Shown here: piece by piece, positions 25,153 to 33,533 of the stretch | Position numbering within the stretch: position 1 is the stretch's first letter | How the letters are laid out: each line of letters starts with the position of its first letter | Assembly (NCBI RefSeq): GCF_000802235.1 | Contig: NZ_JTDL01000145.1 | Span: 62,001-126,000 of the forward strand | From: Sinomonas humi | GTDB taxonomy: Bacteria; Actinomycetota; Actinomycetes; Actinomycetales; Micrococcaceae | Reading direction: 5' to 3' | DNA: 64,000 bases | Notes under the pieces: model-generated | Told to the model about the DNA's origin: nothing | The model's database searches: none | What the model saw: the letters and a program-made list of their open reading frames with translations, nothing else | Position numbers and translations under genes: made by a program

Positions 25153-26721
25153 TTACGACAAAGTCATATGCTGCTTCGCCCTCCGCAGGGGCAGGCGAAG
25201 GGTGAAGACGCTTCCCACACCGACCTCGCTCGTGCACTCGAGTTCGCCGCCGTGCTGCTCGGCGACCTCCTTTGCGAGCGCAAGCCCGAGACCCGTGCCG
25301 GGAATGCCCGCTCGGACGGCGGCGTCGCTCCGCTGGAAGCGGGTGAAGAGGCGCTTGAGATCCTCGGGGTCGATGCCGAGTCCCTCATCCGCAATCTCGC
25401 ATACGGCCCACGGGCCCTCCTCCCGTGCGACGAGGCGGACTGTGGTGCCGGGCTGCGAATACTTGAGTGCATTGGAGACGAGATTGTTGAGCACGCGGAC
25501 GAGACCCGTGCGATCGCCGAGAATCGGGAGGGCCGTCTCCGTGGAGAGATCGAGCGTGATGCCGTTGTTCGACGCCTCGGGGCTGAACGAGACGCTCGTC
25601 TGCTGAACAAGCTCTGCGAGGTCGAGCGGAAGCCGGATTCCGGCCGCCTCGTCGCCGGTGAGAGAGGCGGCGAGGATGTCGTCGACCATGTGGTTGAGGT
25701 GACGCGCGTTGCGCATCATGATCTGGAGGTCGGATTTCGCGGCGGGGCTCAGGGAGGGATCGTCCTGGAGCAGCTCCGCGTAGCCGAGGATATTCGTGAG
25801 GGGCGTGCGGAATTCGTGGGACATTGCTGCGAGGAACTTGTCGCGCGCGTGGACCGCCGCAACTACCTCCGTGACGTCGGTCGAGGCGAGGACGGTGCCA
25901 GCCGTGTCGCCCTGGACGTCTGCGAACTGGCGCCCGGAGATCGAGACGGTGCGGGCGTCGCTTCCCCGGCCGAGCCGGTAGACCTCATGCGCGATCGTCT
26001 CGCCCGAGAGGACCTTCGCGAGGGGACGTTGCTCCGCGGGGAGCAGCTCCTCGCTGCCGTCGCGATAGATCAAGAGCTCGGACTCGAGGGTCGTCTGGAC
26101 CCCCGGGGGGAGTGCAGCAAGGTACAGCTCGCGCTCCTTGGCGTTCAGGTAGGTGTTCTGGCCGTGGTCGTCGAGAACGAGGACGCCGACGTCGACGGTG
26201 TCGAGGACTGTATTCAGGAGGCGCTCACGGGTCTCGGTGCGCGCGAGCAGCTCCTCGACCCGCGCCTGCTGAGCCATGCCGCTGAGCGTCATGACCGAGG
26301 TACCGACGCCGATGGCGAGGAGCAGGAAGGGAACGAGGAGTTCGGCGGCGAGCCTGCTCGGCGTCGCGGTGCCGGCCAGGATCAGGGGAGCCCAGACCAT
26401 GAGGAGCGCGGCGAGGCCGCCGAGCGGGACCATGGTGCGCGGCTTGATCCCCGATCCTGCGAGCCACATCGTGGGGAAGACGCCGAGGAGTGAGAGCCCG
26501 TTGAGCGAGCTTCCGCTCGCGTAGTGAAGGAGGCTGAGCGGGGCGAAGTCGACCAGTGGGATGACGAGGAAGATCCCATAGGGGAGCCGGTCCCACGGGA
26601 GCGCGACGCACACTGCGAGGATCGCGAGCTCGGCTCCCTGCCCGATGAGGAATCTCGCGTCCGTGAAGACGATGGGATCGGCGATGGCTGCAATGACGCA
26701 CACGTGCCTCCAGATCCCCAT
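25153..26721 (-). CDS. Membrane sensor histidine kinase (orphan)
   Basis: Protein of about 522 residues. The N-terminal 140 residues form several hydrophobic segments, followed by a PAS-like domain (TVLDTVDVGVLVLDDHG), then HisKA with AAMSHEFRTPL (phospho-acceptor His near 301), N box NNLVSNALKYS, G1 DEGLGI and G2 GTGLGLALAKE. All kinase motifs are intact. No response regulator lies nearby; the adjacent gene encodes EF-G2. ATG 26721 is preferred; the frame continues upstream to 26772. Confidence 0.88.
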   Translation of the reverse strand: MGIWRHVCVIAAIADPIVFTDARFLIGQGAELAILAVCVALPWDRLPYGIFLVIPLVDFAPLSLLHYASGSSLNGLSLLGVFPTMWLAGSGIKPRTMVPLGGLAALLMVWAPLILAGTATPSRLAAELLVPFLLLAIGVGTSVMTLSGMAQQARVEELLARTETRERLLNTVLDTVDVGVLVLDDHGQNTYLNAKERELYLAALPPGVQTTLESELLIYRDGSEELLPAEQRPLAKVLSGETIAHEVYRLGRGSDARTVSISGRQFADVQGDTAGTVLASTDVTEVVAAVHARDKFLAAMSHEFRTPLTNILGYAELLQDDPSLSPAAKSDLQIMMRNARHLNHMVDDILAASLTGDEAAGIRLPLDLAELVQQTSVSFSPEASNNGITLDLSTETALPILGDRTGLVRVLNNLVSNALKYSQPGTTVRLVAREEGPWAVCEIADEGLGIDPEDLKRLFTRFQRSDAAVRAGIPGTGLGLALAKEVAEQHGGELECTSEVGVGSVFTLRLPLRRAKQHMTLS

Positions 26722-26831
26722 ACATGCCCCGGAACTTCCCCGGCAAGTCAATTGTGTGACCGGGAGCGTCACGGGGCCTAGATGTGACTTCAGGGCTGGG
26801 CGGCGGTTTACTTCCGCGGTCGGCTCAAGAA

Positions 26832-26869
26832 GTCAGGTGGGCGGCTGCCGTAGCAGCCGCCCACCTGAC
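26832..26869 (-). terminator. 17-bp perfect hairpin after the amidohydrolase gene
   Basis: GTCAGGTGGGCGGCTGC (26832-26848) pairs exactly with 26853-26869 around CGTA, 13 bp beyond the amidohydrolase stop. On the minus strand it is followed by TTCTT, consistent with an intrinsic terminator. Confidence 0.75.
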
Positions 26870-26882
26870 GTCCCGTGCTTGC

Positions 26883-28508
26883 TCAGGCCCTCACGGCTTC
26901 GCGCAGCCGCACCTCGCCGTCGAGCGCTGTCCCGAGCACCGCCGAGGCGGCGAGCTCGTCCGGCTCCGCGGTGAGTGGGTCCAGCTCGAGGAACGTCAGG
27001 TCCGCGCGCTTGCCGACCGTGATCGAGCCCGAGTTTGCCCACGTGCCCGCGGCCCGTGCCGCGTGCGAGGTGTATCCCTCGAGGGCTTGGCGGGCGGTGA
27101 GGGCCTGACCGGGCGCAATGGGTTCTTCACGGGTCCCGGCGCGGCGCCGGAGCTGCGCGTCGGCCATGATCGGCAGCGGCGGAAACGGGGCGATCGGCCA
27201 GTCGGAACCGAGCGCGAGCGTCGTGCCGAGGTCGCGAAGGTCGCGGCAACGCCAGGCCCGCTGTGCCCGGACCGGGCCGAGGCGGACGCTCCAGTTGTCG
27301 CTGTGATCGGCGCGCGAATAGTGGGTGCAGTGGGTCGGCTGCATCGACGCGACGACGCCGGAGCCGACGAAGCGTTCGACGACGGCGTCCGGCACGGTCT
27401 CGATGTGCTCGATGCGGTGCACGGCCCGAGCGCGGACGCCGGGGTCGAGGGCAAGAAGGGCATCGAGCACGAAGCCGACGCCGGCGTCTCCGATCGCGTG
27501 CGTGGCCGTGGGGACGCCGCGCTCGGCAAAGAACGCGACAGCCCGGGCGTACTCGACAGGGTCGGGCCAGTAGGCCGCCGTCGATTCGCCGAGCGTATCG
27601 GGCTCGTGCAGCCACGCGGTGCCGTTGTCGATGGTTCCGTCGATGAAGAGCTTGATCCCGGCCACCTCCCAACGCCGGCCGCCCGTGCCGATCGAAGCCG
27701 CCAGCGCCGACCAGTCCTCGGCTCCGGTGCCCGGGGAGCACCACGGGGAGCACCGCAAGCGGACGGGCAGTTCACCGCGTTCCTCGAGCGCCCGGTACAG
27801 GGCGGCCGATTCCTCGGCGTGATCCATGACGTGCACCCCGGTGAGGCCTGCGTCGGCGAAACTGTCGAGCACATCGGCGAGGCGCTCCCGCCGCTCCTCG
27901 AACGTCTCGGCCGGAAGGTGCCGCGCCACGAGTTCGCACGCAGGGAACTCGAGCAGGAGCCCGGTCGGGCTGCCGTCGGCGTCGCACACCACGGAGGCGG
28001 CGCCGTCGAACGATCTCGGCCCGTCGACCCCCGCGATCTCGAGGGCCCGGGAACTTGCGAGCGCCGAGTGGCCGTCGAACAGCCGCACGAACGCGGGCCT
28101 GCCGCCGAGGACGCCGTCGATCGCCGCCGCGGAGACGGGCGCGCCGCCGAACGCGTTCGGGTCGAGGCCCCAGGCCTGGACCCACTCGCCCGAGCCCACC
28201 CGCAACGCCTCCGCGGCCAGCCGCCGTCGTACTTCGTCGAGGTCCTGCACCCCGCTCAGGTCTGCGCCGGCGGTGATGTCGAGGCCGAACACCGGATGGG
28301 CGTGCCCGTCGACGAGCCCTGGCACGACGGTCGCGGAACCCAAGTCCACGATCTCGGTGTCAGGGCCCGCCCAGGAGGCGGCGTCGTCCTGCGTTCCGAC
28401 GGCGGCGATCCGCCCCCCGCTGACGGCGACCGCCCCCAACGGGGCGGGGTGTGCGGGGTCGAGGGTGTGGATGGTGCCGGCGAGGATGATGCGATCAGGC
28501 GAGGTCAT
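26883..28508 (-). CDS. Amidohydrolase (YtcJ-like, amidohydrolase 3 family)
   Basis: Metal-dependent hydrolase of 541 residues. The metal-binding HxH is seen in VDGHAHP, with later histidines in THAIGDAG and HRIEHIE and an acidic residue in LGSDWPIAP, as expected of the family. YtcJ-type enzymes hydrolyse amide or cyclic amide bonds in small molecules. ATG 28508 (MTSPDRII) overlaps the last 14 bases of the upstream permease gene, so the two are co-transcribed. The permease probably imports the substrate. Confidence 0.87.
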   Translation of the reverse strand: MTSPDRIILAGTIHTLDPAHPAPLGAVAVSGGRIAAVGTQDDAASWAGPDTEIVDLGSATVVPGLVDGHAHPVFGLDITAGADLSGVQDLDEVRRRLAAEALRVGSGEWVQAWGLDPNAFGGAPVSAAAIDGVLGGRPAFVRLFDGHSALASSRALEIAGVDGPRSFDGAASVVCDADGSPTGLLLEFPACELVARHLPAETFEERRERLADVLDSFADAGLTGVHVMDHAEESAALYRALEERGELPVRLRCSPWCSPGTGAEDWSALAASIGTGGRRWEVAGIKLFIDGTIDNGTAWLHEPDTLGESTAAYWPDPVEYARAVAFFAERGVPTATHAIGDAGVGFVLDALLALDPGVRARAVHRIEHIETVPDAVVERFVGSGVVASMQPTHCTHYSRADHSDNWSVRLGPVRAQRAWRCRDLRDLGTTLALGSDWPIAPFPPLPIMADAQLRRRAGTREEPIAPGQALTARQALEGYTSHAARAAGTWANSGSITVGKRADLTFLELDPLTAEPDELAASAVLGTALDGEVRLREAVRA

Positions 28509-30006
28509 GGATTTCAGTGCTCTCAGCTTCGGTGCTTCCGTCATGGGCTTCGGTGCTCCCGATGCGCGCGTAGGCGGCCGGGCGGGCGCGGCGCAGCCAT
28601 CGGGCGAGGAGGAGGCCGACCACGAAGACCACGGGCGCGATGGACATGAGGACCGCGTTGGTCACCGCGTCGGCGAACGTGAGGAGTTCGATATTGATGC
28701 CGATGAGCACGACGGCGGCGAACAGCAGGACCGCGCTCGCTGCGGTGAGCGGGACCGTGAGCCGGTTGCGAACCGCCTCCGGATGGCGGCGGAAGTAGAC
28801 GAGGGCCGCGATCGCAACGAGCCCCTGGAGGCCGACGATCCCGAAGATCCCGGGCGTATTAACCCAGATGAGCAGCTGCTGGTACGGGTCCGCGCCGAGC
28901 ACGGCGCACAGGCCGATGACGACGGCGGCAAGCAGCGTCTGGACCTGCCCGGCGCGGTGCGGCGACTTGTGCCTGGGATGAGTGTGCCCGAGGAATGCCG
29001 GGAGCACGCCGTCCTGGGCGAGCATGTAGACGTAGCGGTTGATGGCGTTGTGGAAGGCGAGCTGCGAGGCGTAGACGCTCGTGACGATGAGAATGTACAT
29101 CGCGACCTCGGCCCAAGGGCCTACGTACTGCGCGATGGTCGCGAAGAACATCCCCTGCTGCTGGCTGTTGGCCGCGTCGACCGCGCCGGAGTCGCCGTAC
29201 GCCTGGATGACCGTCCAGACGATGAACGCGTAGAACACCGACATGAAGCCGACGGCGATGAACGTCGCGCGGGGGACGGCGCGGTCAGGGTCGCGGGCCT
29301 CCCGGCGGTACAGCACGGTCGATTCGAAGCCCATGAACGCGGCAAAGCAGATGCCGAGGATTGCGAGCACGCCGGGGCTGAACATCGTCTGCGGGGCGAA
29401 CGATCCGATGGTGATTCCCTTGGCTCCGCCGTGGGCGAGGATCCCGACGCCCATGACGGCGAGGATCGCGGTCTCCGCGGTGAGCAGGACAGCGAGGACT
29501 TTGGCGCCGACGTCGATCCCCCGGTAGCCGAGGAACCACACCGCCGCGATCGCGGCGAAGGCGACGACGGGCCACGGGACGTTGAGGCCGAACACGAAGG
29601 AGAGCATCGCCTGGGTCTGGACGGCGAAGAGCCCGTACACCCCGACTTGGAGGCAGTTGTACGAGACCACGGCGACGATCGCCGCGGCGAGGCCGACCGT
29701 CTTGCCGAGGGCGATGGTGATGTAGGTGTAGAAGCCGCCGGCGGCCTTGGCATGGCGGGTCATCGCCATGAAGCCGATCGCGAAGAGGGCGAGCACAATG
29801 CCGGCCGCGAGGTAGCCGACGGGGGCGCCAATGCCTCCGCGGCTGATCGCGACAGGCGCGACGCCGGCCATCACCGTGAGCGGTGCGGCTGCTGAGATGA
29901 CGAGGAACGCGATGCCGAAGGTGCCGATCGCGTTCCGCTTGAGTCCGTCGCCGGGAGGGGCGTCCGGTACCGCGGGCGTGCCCGGGGTGGTCTCGGTCTG
30001 GGCCAT
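28495..30006 (-). CDS. APC-family amino acid permease
   Basis: Integral membrane transporter of 503 residues with about twelve hydrophobic segments; the APC start LKRNAIGTFGIAFLVISAAAP is clear. The C-terminus ends in a small repetitive acidic tail (STEAHDGSTEAESTEIHD). It is first in an operon with the amidohydrolase and divergent from a TetR gene across a 175-bp gap holding a palindrome. Probable role: uptake of an amino acid-like compound cleaved by the amidohydrolase. Confidence 0.9.
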   Translation of the reverse strand: MAQTETTPGTPAVPDAPPGDGLKRNAIGTFGIAFLVISAAAPLTVMAGVAPVAISRGGIGAPVGYLAAGIVLALFAIGFMAMTRHAKAAGGFYTYITIALGKTVGLAAAIVAVVSYNCLQVGVYGLFAVQTQAMLSFVFGLNVPWPVVAFAAIAAVWFLGYRGIDVGAKVLAVLLTAETAILAVMGVGILAHGGAKGITIGSFAPQTMFSPGVLAILGICFAAFMGFESTVLYRREARDPDRAVPRATFIAVGFMSVFYAFIVWTVIQAYGDSGAVDAANSQQQGMFFATIAQYVGPWAEVAMYILIVTSVYASQLAFHNAINRYVYMLAQDGVLPAFLGHTHPRHKSPHRAGQVQTLLAAVVIGLCAVLGADPYQQLLIWVNTPGIFGIVGLQGLVAIAALVYFRRHPEAVRNRLTVPLTAASAVLLFAAVVLIGINIELLTFADAVTNAVLMSIAPVVFVVGLLLARWLRRARPAAYARIGSTEAHDGSTEAESTEIHDLA

Positions 30007-30074
30007 GGGGAGTCCTTGGGTAGGTCTGGGATCTGGGGTTGGGTTCTTGGGCTGAGAAGAGATCTCAGAGGCAT

Positions 30075-30095
30075 AAATCGAAAGCCTTTCGGTTT
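30075..30095. promoter_or_regulatory. Probable TetR operator
   Basis: Imperfect 21-bp palindrome with core CGAAAGCCTTTCG flanked by AAAT and GTTT, in the divergent gap between the permease gene and the TetR gene. Its position suits repression of both promoters. Confidence 0.5.
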
Positions 30096-30181
30096 AGTAT
30101 GCGGCACGGTGACGTGCAGCACAAGAGGTAGGGTCGAATGGCCGGCTGGACCGCACTGGAAACCGGCGGATTGGAGTTGTC

Positions 30182-30811
30182 GTGGCGCGCCCTTCGGAGC
30201 CCCTCATCACCGTGGAGGCCGTCACTGACGCGGCGCTCGAGCTCGTGGACGAGAGCGGCGACTTCAGCCTCCCGCGGGTAGCGAAGCGGATCGGCGTGAC
30301 CCAGTCCTCGATCTATCACCACGTGAAGGGGCGCGACGAGATCGTCGAGCGGATGCGGCGCCGGGTCATCGAGTCGACCCCTCGCTCCGCCGTCGACGGC
30401 CTCCCCTGGGACGATGCCCTCCGAACCCTCATCCGGGCCTACCGCGACGGCTTCGCCCGGCATCCGCGCCTCGCGCCGCTCCTCGTGCAGCAGACGGTTC
30501 AGGACGAGCTCGTGATCGGCCTCTACGAGGACATCGCCCGCACGCTGGAACGGGCCGGATTCTCGGGCGCTGAAGTCCTCGCGGCGATATCGACCATCGA
30601 CTCCTTCGCCATCGGTGCAGCCCTGGACCTCGCCGCGCCCGACGTCGTGTGGGCGCCGCCGGGGGAGGGGTACCCGACGCTCTCGCGCGCTCTGAGCCAC
30701 GCCCCCGCCCCGGCCCAGCGCGCGGAGGAGGCCTTCGAGTTCGGCCTGAGCGTGTTTGTCGAGGGGCTGCGCGCGCGGCTCGGGGCGCGGAACACGTCGC
30801 GGAACGGCTGA
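30182..30811 (+). CDS. TetR-family transcriptional regulator
   Basis: Protein of 209 residues with an N-terminal helix-turn-helix (LPRVAKRIGVTQSSIYHHVK, about 30-49) and a helical ligand-binding domain of typical length. GTG 30182 is the start; a GGAG (30173-30176) precedes it by about 5 bases. Divergent from the amino acid permease/amidohydrolase operon, which is its likely target. Confidence 0.9.
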   Translation: MARPSEPLITVEAVTDAALELVDESGDFSLPRVAKRIGVTQSSIYHHVKGRDEIVERMRRRVIESTPRSAVDGLPWDDALRTLIRAYRDGFARHPRLAPLLVQQTVQDELVIGLYEDIARTLERAGFSGAEVLAAISTIDSFAIGAALDLAAPDVVWAPPGEGYPTLSRALSHAPAPAQRAEEAFEFGLSVFVEGLRARLGARNTSRNG

Positions 30812-30822
30812 GGCAAGCAAAA

Positions 30823-30858
30823 GGCGCCGCCCTCCGGTGAGGACCGGACGGCGGCGCC
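30823..30858. terminator. Bidirectional hairpin between tetR-type and VOC genes
   Basis: GGCGCCGCCCTCCGG pairs with CCGGACGGCGGCGCC with one mismatch around a 6-base loop. It lies between convergent genes; A-rich bases precede it (GCAAAA), giving a short U-run on the minus strand. Confidence 0.7.
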
Positions 30859-30876
30859 AGCTTGGCTGTGGTTCGG

Positions 30877-31281
30877 CTACGCCTGCTGGATGCGGACGGT
30901 GTTGCCTGCGGGGTCGCGGAGGGCAGCGTCGCGGACGCCCCACGGCTGGCTCACCGGCTCCTGCAGAACCTCCACACCCGGTGCTGCGGCGGCCTTCTCG
31001 AACGTCGCGTCGAGGTCTTCGGTGCTGAAGTTGATGCCGCCCAGCTCGCCCTTCGCGAGCAGCGCCGCGATGGTCTCGCCGTCCTCCTTCGAACGGCCAG
31101 CCTGCGGCTGGGACAGCACAATCTGGATCTCGGGCTGGTTCGGTGTGCTGAGTACGATCCACCGGAAGCCCTCGCGGGCGACCTCGTTCTGGACGGTCAG
31201 GCCGAGGGTGTCGCGGTAGAACGAGACGGCCGCGTCCGGATCGTCGACGAGTACGTGAACGGTGCTGATGGAGACTGTCAT
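30877..31281 (-). CDS. VOC-family protein (glyoxalase/dioxygenase fold)
   Basis: Protein of 134 residues with the paired beta-alpha-beta modules of the vicinal-oxygen-chelate fold: VHVLVDDPDAAVSFYRDTLG and the C-terminal RDAALRDPAGNTVRIQQ. The activity is not predictable. It lies 10 bp after an AraC-type regulator gene, a common pairing, and is last in a probable three-gene unit. Confidence 0.85.
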   Translation of the reverse strand: MTVSISTVHVLVDDPDAAVSFYRDTLGLTVQNEVAREGFRWIVLSTPNQPEIQIVLSQPQAGRSKEDGETIAALLAKGELGGINFSTEDLDATFEKAAAAPGVEVLQEPVSQPWGVRDAALRDPAGNTVRIQQA

Positions 31282-31291
31282 GGAAATGATG

Positions 31292-31759
31292 CTAGGTCGG
31301 CGTTGAAACGAGTGCTTCTTCGAAACTGCTCGATTCGGGGTTGGATTCCCGAGCGGGTGCCCCCGTCTTCCGCGGGCGCGTAACGACCATAATGTGGCAG
31401 CTCGGGAGGACCCGCCAATCCTCGTGATTTCCCGCCCGATATGAGGACGGCGATTCTCCGACGAGTTCCGTGAACCGAGAAGAGAACGAGCCCAAACTCG
31501 TACAGCCGACAGCGAAGCAGATTTCAGTCACGCTCAATTCCCCATAGCGCAGGAGTGCCTTGGCCCGCTCGATCCGCCGAGTCATGAGATAGGCGTACGG
31601 CGTTTCCGAATAGGCCTCGCGGAAGCGCCTGCTGAAATGCGCCGTCGACATGAGCGCCGTGCGAGCGAGCGAGGCGACGTCGAGCGGCTCGGCGTACTCG
31701 CGGTCCATTCGATCGCGGGCACGGCGCAACCTCTTCAATTCGTCGAGATCAACACCCAT
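31292..31759 (-). CDS. Short AraC-type helix-turn-helix regulator
   Basis: Protein of 155 residues consisting almost only of the two-helix-turn-helix AraC DNA-binding domain (LDVASLARTALMSTAHFSRR and VTEICFAVGCTSLGSFSSRF). It lacks the usual N-terminal sensor domain, so any signal must come from elsewhere. It lies between an SDR gene (18 bp gap) and a VOC gene (10 bp gap) on the same strand. Confidence 0.88.
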   Translation of the reverse strand: MGVDLDELKRLRRARDRMDREYAEPLDVASLARTALMSTAHFSRRFREAYSETPYAYLMTRRIERAKALLRYGELSVTEICFAVGCTSLGSFSSRFTELVGESPSSYRAGNHEDWRVLPSCHIMVVTRPRKTGAPARESNPESSSFEEALVSTPT

Positions 31760-31777
31760 GCGTTCAGTGTGCCTGAA

Positions 31778-32551
31778 TCAGAGATTCCGGACGAGCCCGC
31801 CGTCGCACCTGAGCGCGACTCCCGTGATGTACGACGCCGGAGCGCTGCAAAGGAAGGCGGCGGCGGCGCCGAATTCCTCGGGCGTGCCATAACGGCGGGC
31901 GGGAATGCCCTCGCGGGACTCGTGCTGGACCTCGTCCACGGAGATGCCTCGCCGACTCGCAGCATCGGCGTCGAGTTCGGCCACGCGGTCGGTCGCGATG
32001 CGGCCCGGCAGGAGAAGGTTGACCGTCACGCCGTCGGCGGCGACCTCGGCCGCGAGGGTCTTGAGGTAGTTCGCGAGGGCGGCGCGGCCGGCGTTCGACG
32101 ACGCAAGGTTGGGCAAGGGCGCCACGATGCCGCTTGATCCAACCGCAAGGACGCGGCCCCACCGCCGCTGCCGCATTCCTGGAAGGACCCGCGAGATGAG
32201 GTCGTGCTGCGGCCGCACGAGCCGGTCGAACGCGATAGCCAGCTCCTCGGAGCTGAGTTCGGCTGCAGTGCTCGGGCGGGGCCCGGGGCCGTTGAGGACG
32301 GCGATGTCGATCGGTCCGAGCCGTTCCTCGGCCTGGTCGACGGCCGACGCGATGGCACCAGGCGCCAGGAGGTCCGCACCGATGGCGACCGCCCCTGGAA
32401 GGGACTCCGCTATCTGCTCGGCGAGCTCCCGCCGTCGTCCGGTAATGGCGACGCGCGCTCCCTCGGCGGCGAGGGCGCGCGCGACGGCGAGCCCGAGACC
32501 GGACGTCGAGGCCGAGACGAAAGCAGTCTTCCCTGTGATTCCGAGGTCCAT
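31778..32551 (-). CDS. SDR-family protein lacking the catalytic Tyr-Lys pair
   Basis: Rossmann-fold protein of 257 residues. The cofactor motif is altered (VSASTSGLGLA instead of TGxxxGxG). Ser of the triad is kept (AVGSSG), but YxxxK reads SNAGR, with Ser for Tyr and Arg for Lys. The C-terminus TGVALRCDGGL is typical. Either it uses another chemistry or it is non-catalytic. First gene of a probable SDR-AraC-VOC unit. Confidence 0.85.
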   Translation of the reverse strand: MDLGITGKTAFVSASTSGLGLAVARALAAEGARVAITGRRRELAEQIAESLPGAVAIGADLLAPGAIASAVDQAEERLGPIDIAVLNGPGPRPSTAAELSSEELAIAFDRLVRPQHDLISRVLPGMRQRRWGRVLAVGSSGIVAPLPNLASSNAGRAALANYLKTLAAEVAADGVTVNLLLPGRIATDRVAELDADAASRRGISVDEVQHESREGIPARRYGTPEEFGAAAAFLCSAPASYITGVALRCDGGLVRNL

Positions 32552-32605
32552 CAGTCCATTCTTGCGGACGAGCAGGCCGTCCTTCCTGAACCGCCCTGCG
32601 AATCC

Positions 32606-33373
32606 TCAGTCGATCCGCTCGCGGCCTCCGAGCGGATGCCGATCGAGCGCCGCCGTGAGCCGGGCGACCTGCTCCGTGAGCGCCTCGACCTTCGCCTCGA
32701 GCGTCTCGTCGACGGCCTCCACCTCAGCTTCCACCTCCGCCTCGACCTCGGCCGCGGTCTCCGCCGTGATGTTCTCGACGAGCCACGCCGCGATCGACGC
32801 TGTCACGACGCCGAGGACGGCGATGCCCGCGACCATGAGCACGGCCGCGACGCATCGGCCGACGAAGGTCACGGGGTAGTGGTCGCCGTATCCGACGGTC
32901 GTGATCGTCTCGAGTGCCCACCAGACCGCGTCGCCGAAGGAGCGGATGTTGGAGCCGGGCACGTTCTGTTCAACGTCCTCGGCAGCTAGCGCCCCGCAGT
33001 AGAGGATCATCCCCGCCGCACCGAAGACGTACAGGAGCAGCCGGCCCCGCAGCGCGTCCCCGGCACGGATCTGCAGCACGCGCAGGAACGTCACGAGTCG
33101 GAGCAGGCGCAGGGGGCGCAGAGCAGGAAGCGCGAGGATCGCGAGTTCGTGCAGGTTGCGGATGAACCAACGCCCGCGGTTGGGCGCGAGCGCGAGCTGA
33201 ACGAAATAGTCCACGATGAACACAGCCCAGCACGCGAAGACGAGGACATCGGCCCAGATGCCCTCCCTTTCGGGCAGGTCAGCGATGACCTGCACGGAGT
33301 ACGCCACGAGGAACACGACGGCCGCACCGATCATGGGCCACTCGGAAAGCCTCCGCCACCGCTCCAGAGTCAT
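32606..33373 (-). CDS. Voltage-gated-type potassium channel subunit
   Basis: Membrane protein of 255 residues: several N-terminal helices including an arginine-rich segment (LRPLRLLRLVTFLRVLQIR) resembling a voltage sensor, then a pore loop with the selectivity filter TTVGYGD (about 157-163). The C-terminal 70 residues are an acidic predicted coiled coil with AEVEAEVEAEVEAV repeats, probably for tetramer assembly. Monocistronic; divergent from a PaaK-like gene. Confidence 0.88.
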   Translation of the reverse strand: MTLERWRRLSEWPMIGAAVVFLVAYSVQVIADLPEREGIWADVLVFACWAVFIVDYFVQLALAPNRGRWFIRNLHELAILALPALRPLRLLRLVTFLRVLQIRAGDALRGRLLLYVFGAAGMILYCGALAAEDVEQNVPGSNIRSFGDAVWWALETITTVGYGDHYPVTFVGRCVAAVLMVAGIAVLGVVTASIAAWLVENITAETAAEVEAEVEAEVEAVDETLEAKVEALTEQVARLTAALDRHPLGGRERID

Positions 33374-33533
33374 GGCCGCAGGGTACTCCAGCGCGGGCAG
33401 GATGGGGCCCGAGTGAGCGGCACAGCTTTGCGCCCCCGGAAATCCGAGGCGGGTTCCTTCGGTGAAGTCACGATTCGGCAGCGGAGGCTAATGGCCCTAT
33501 CCAAGCCAATGACGGCGACCTAGTCTGGGCCGC

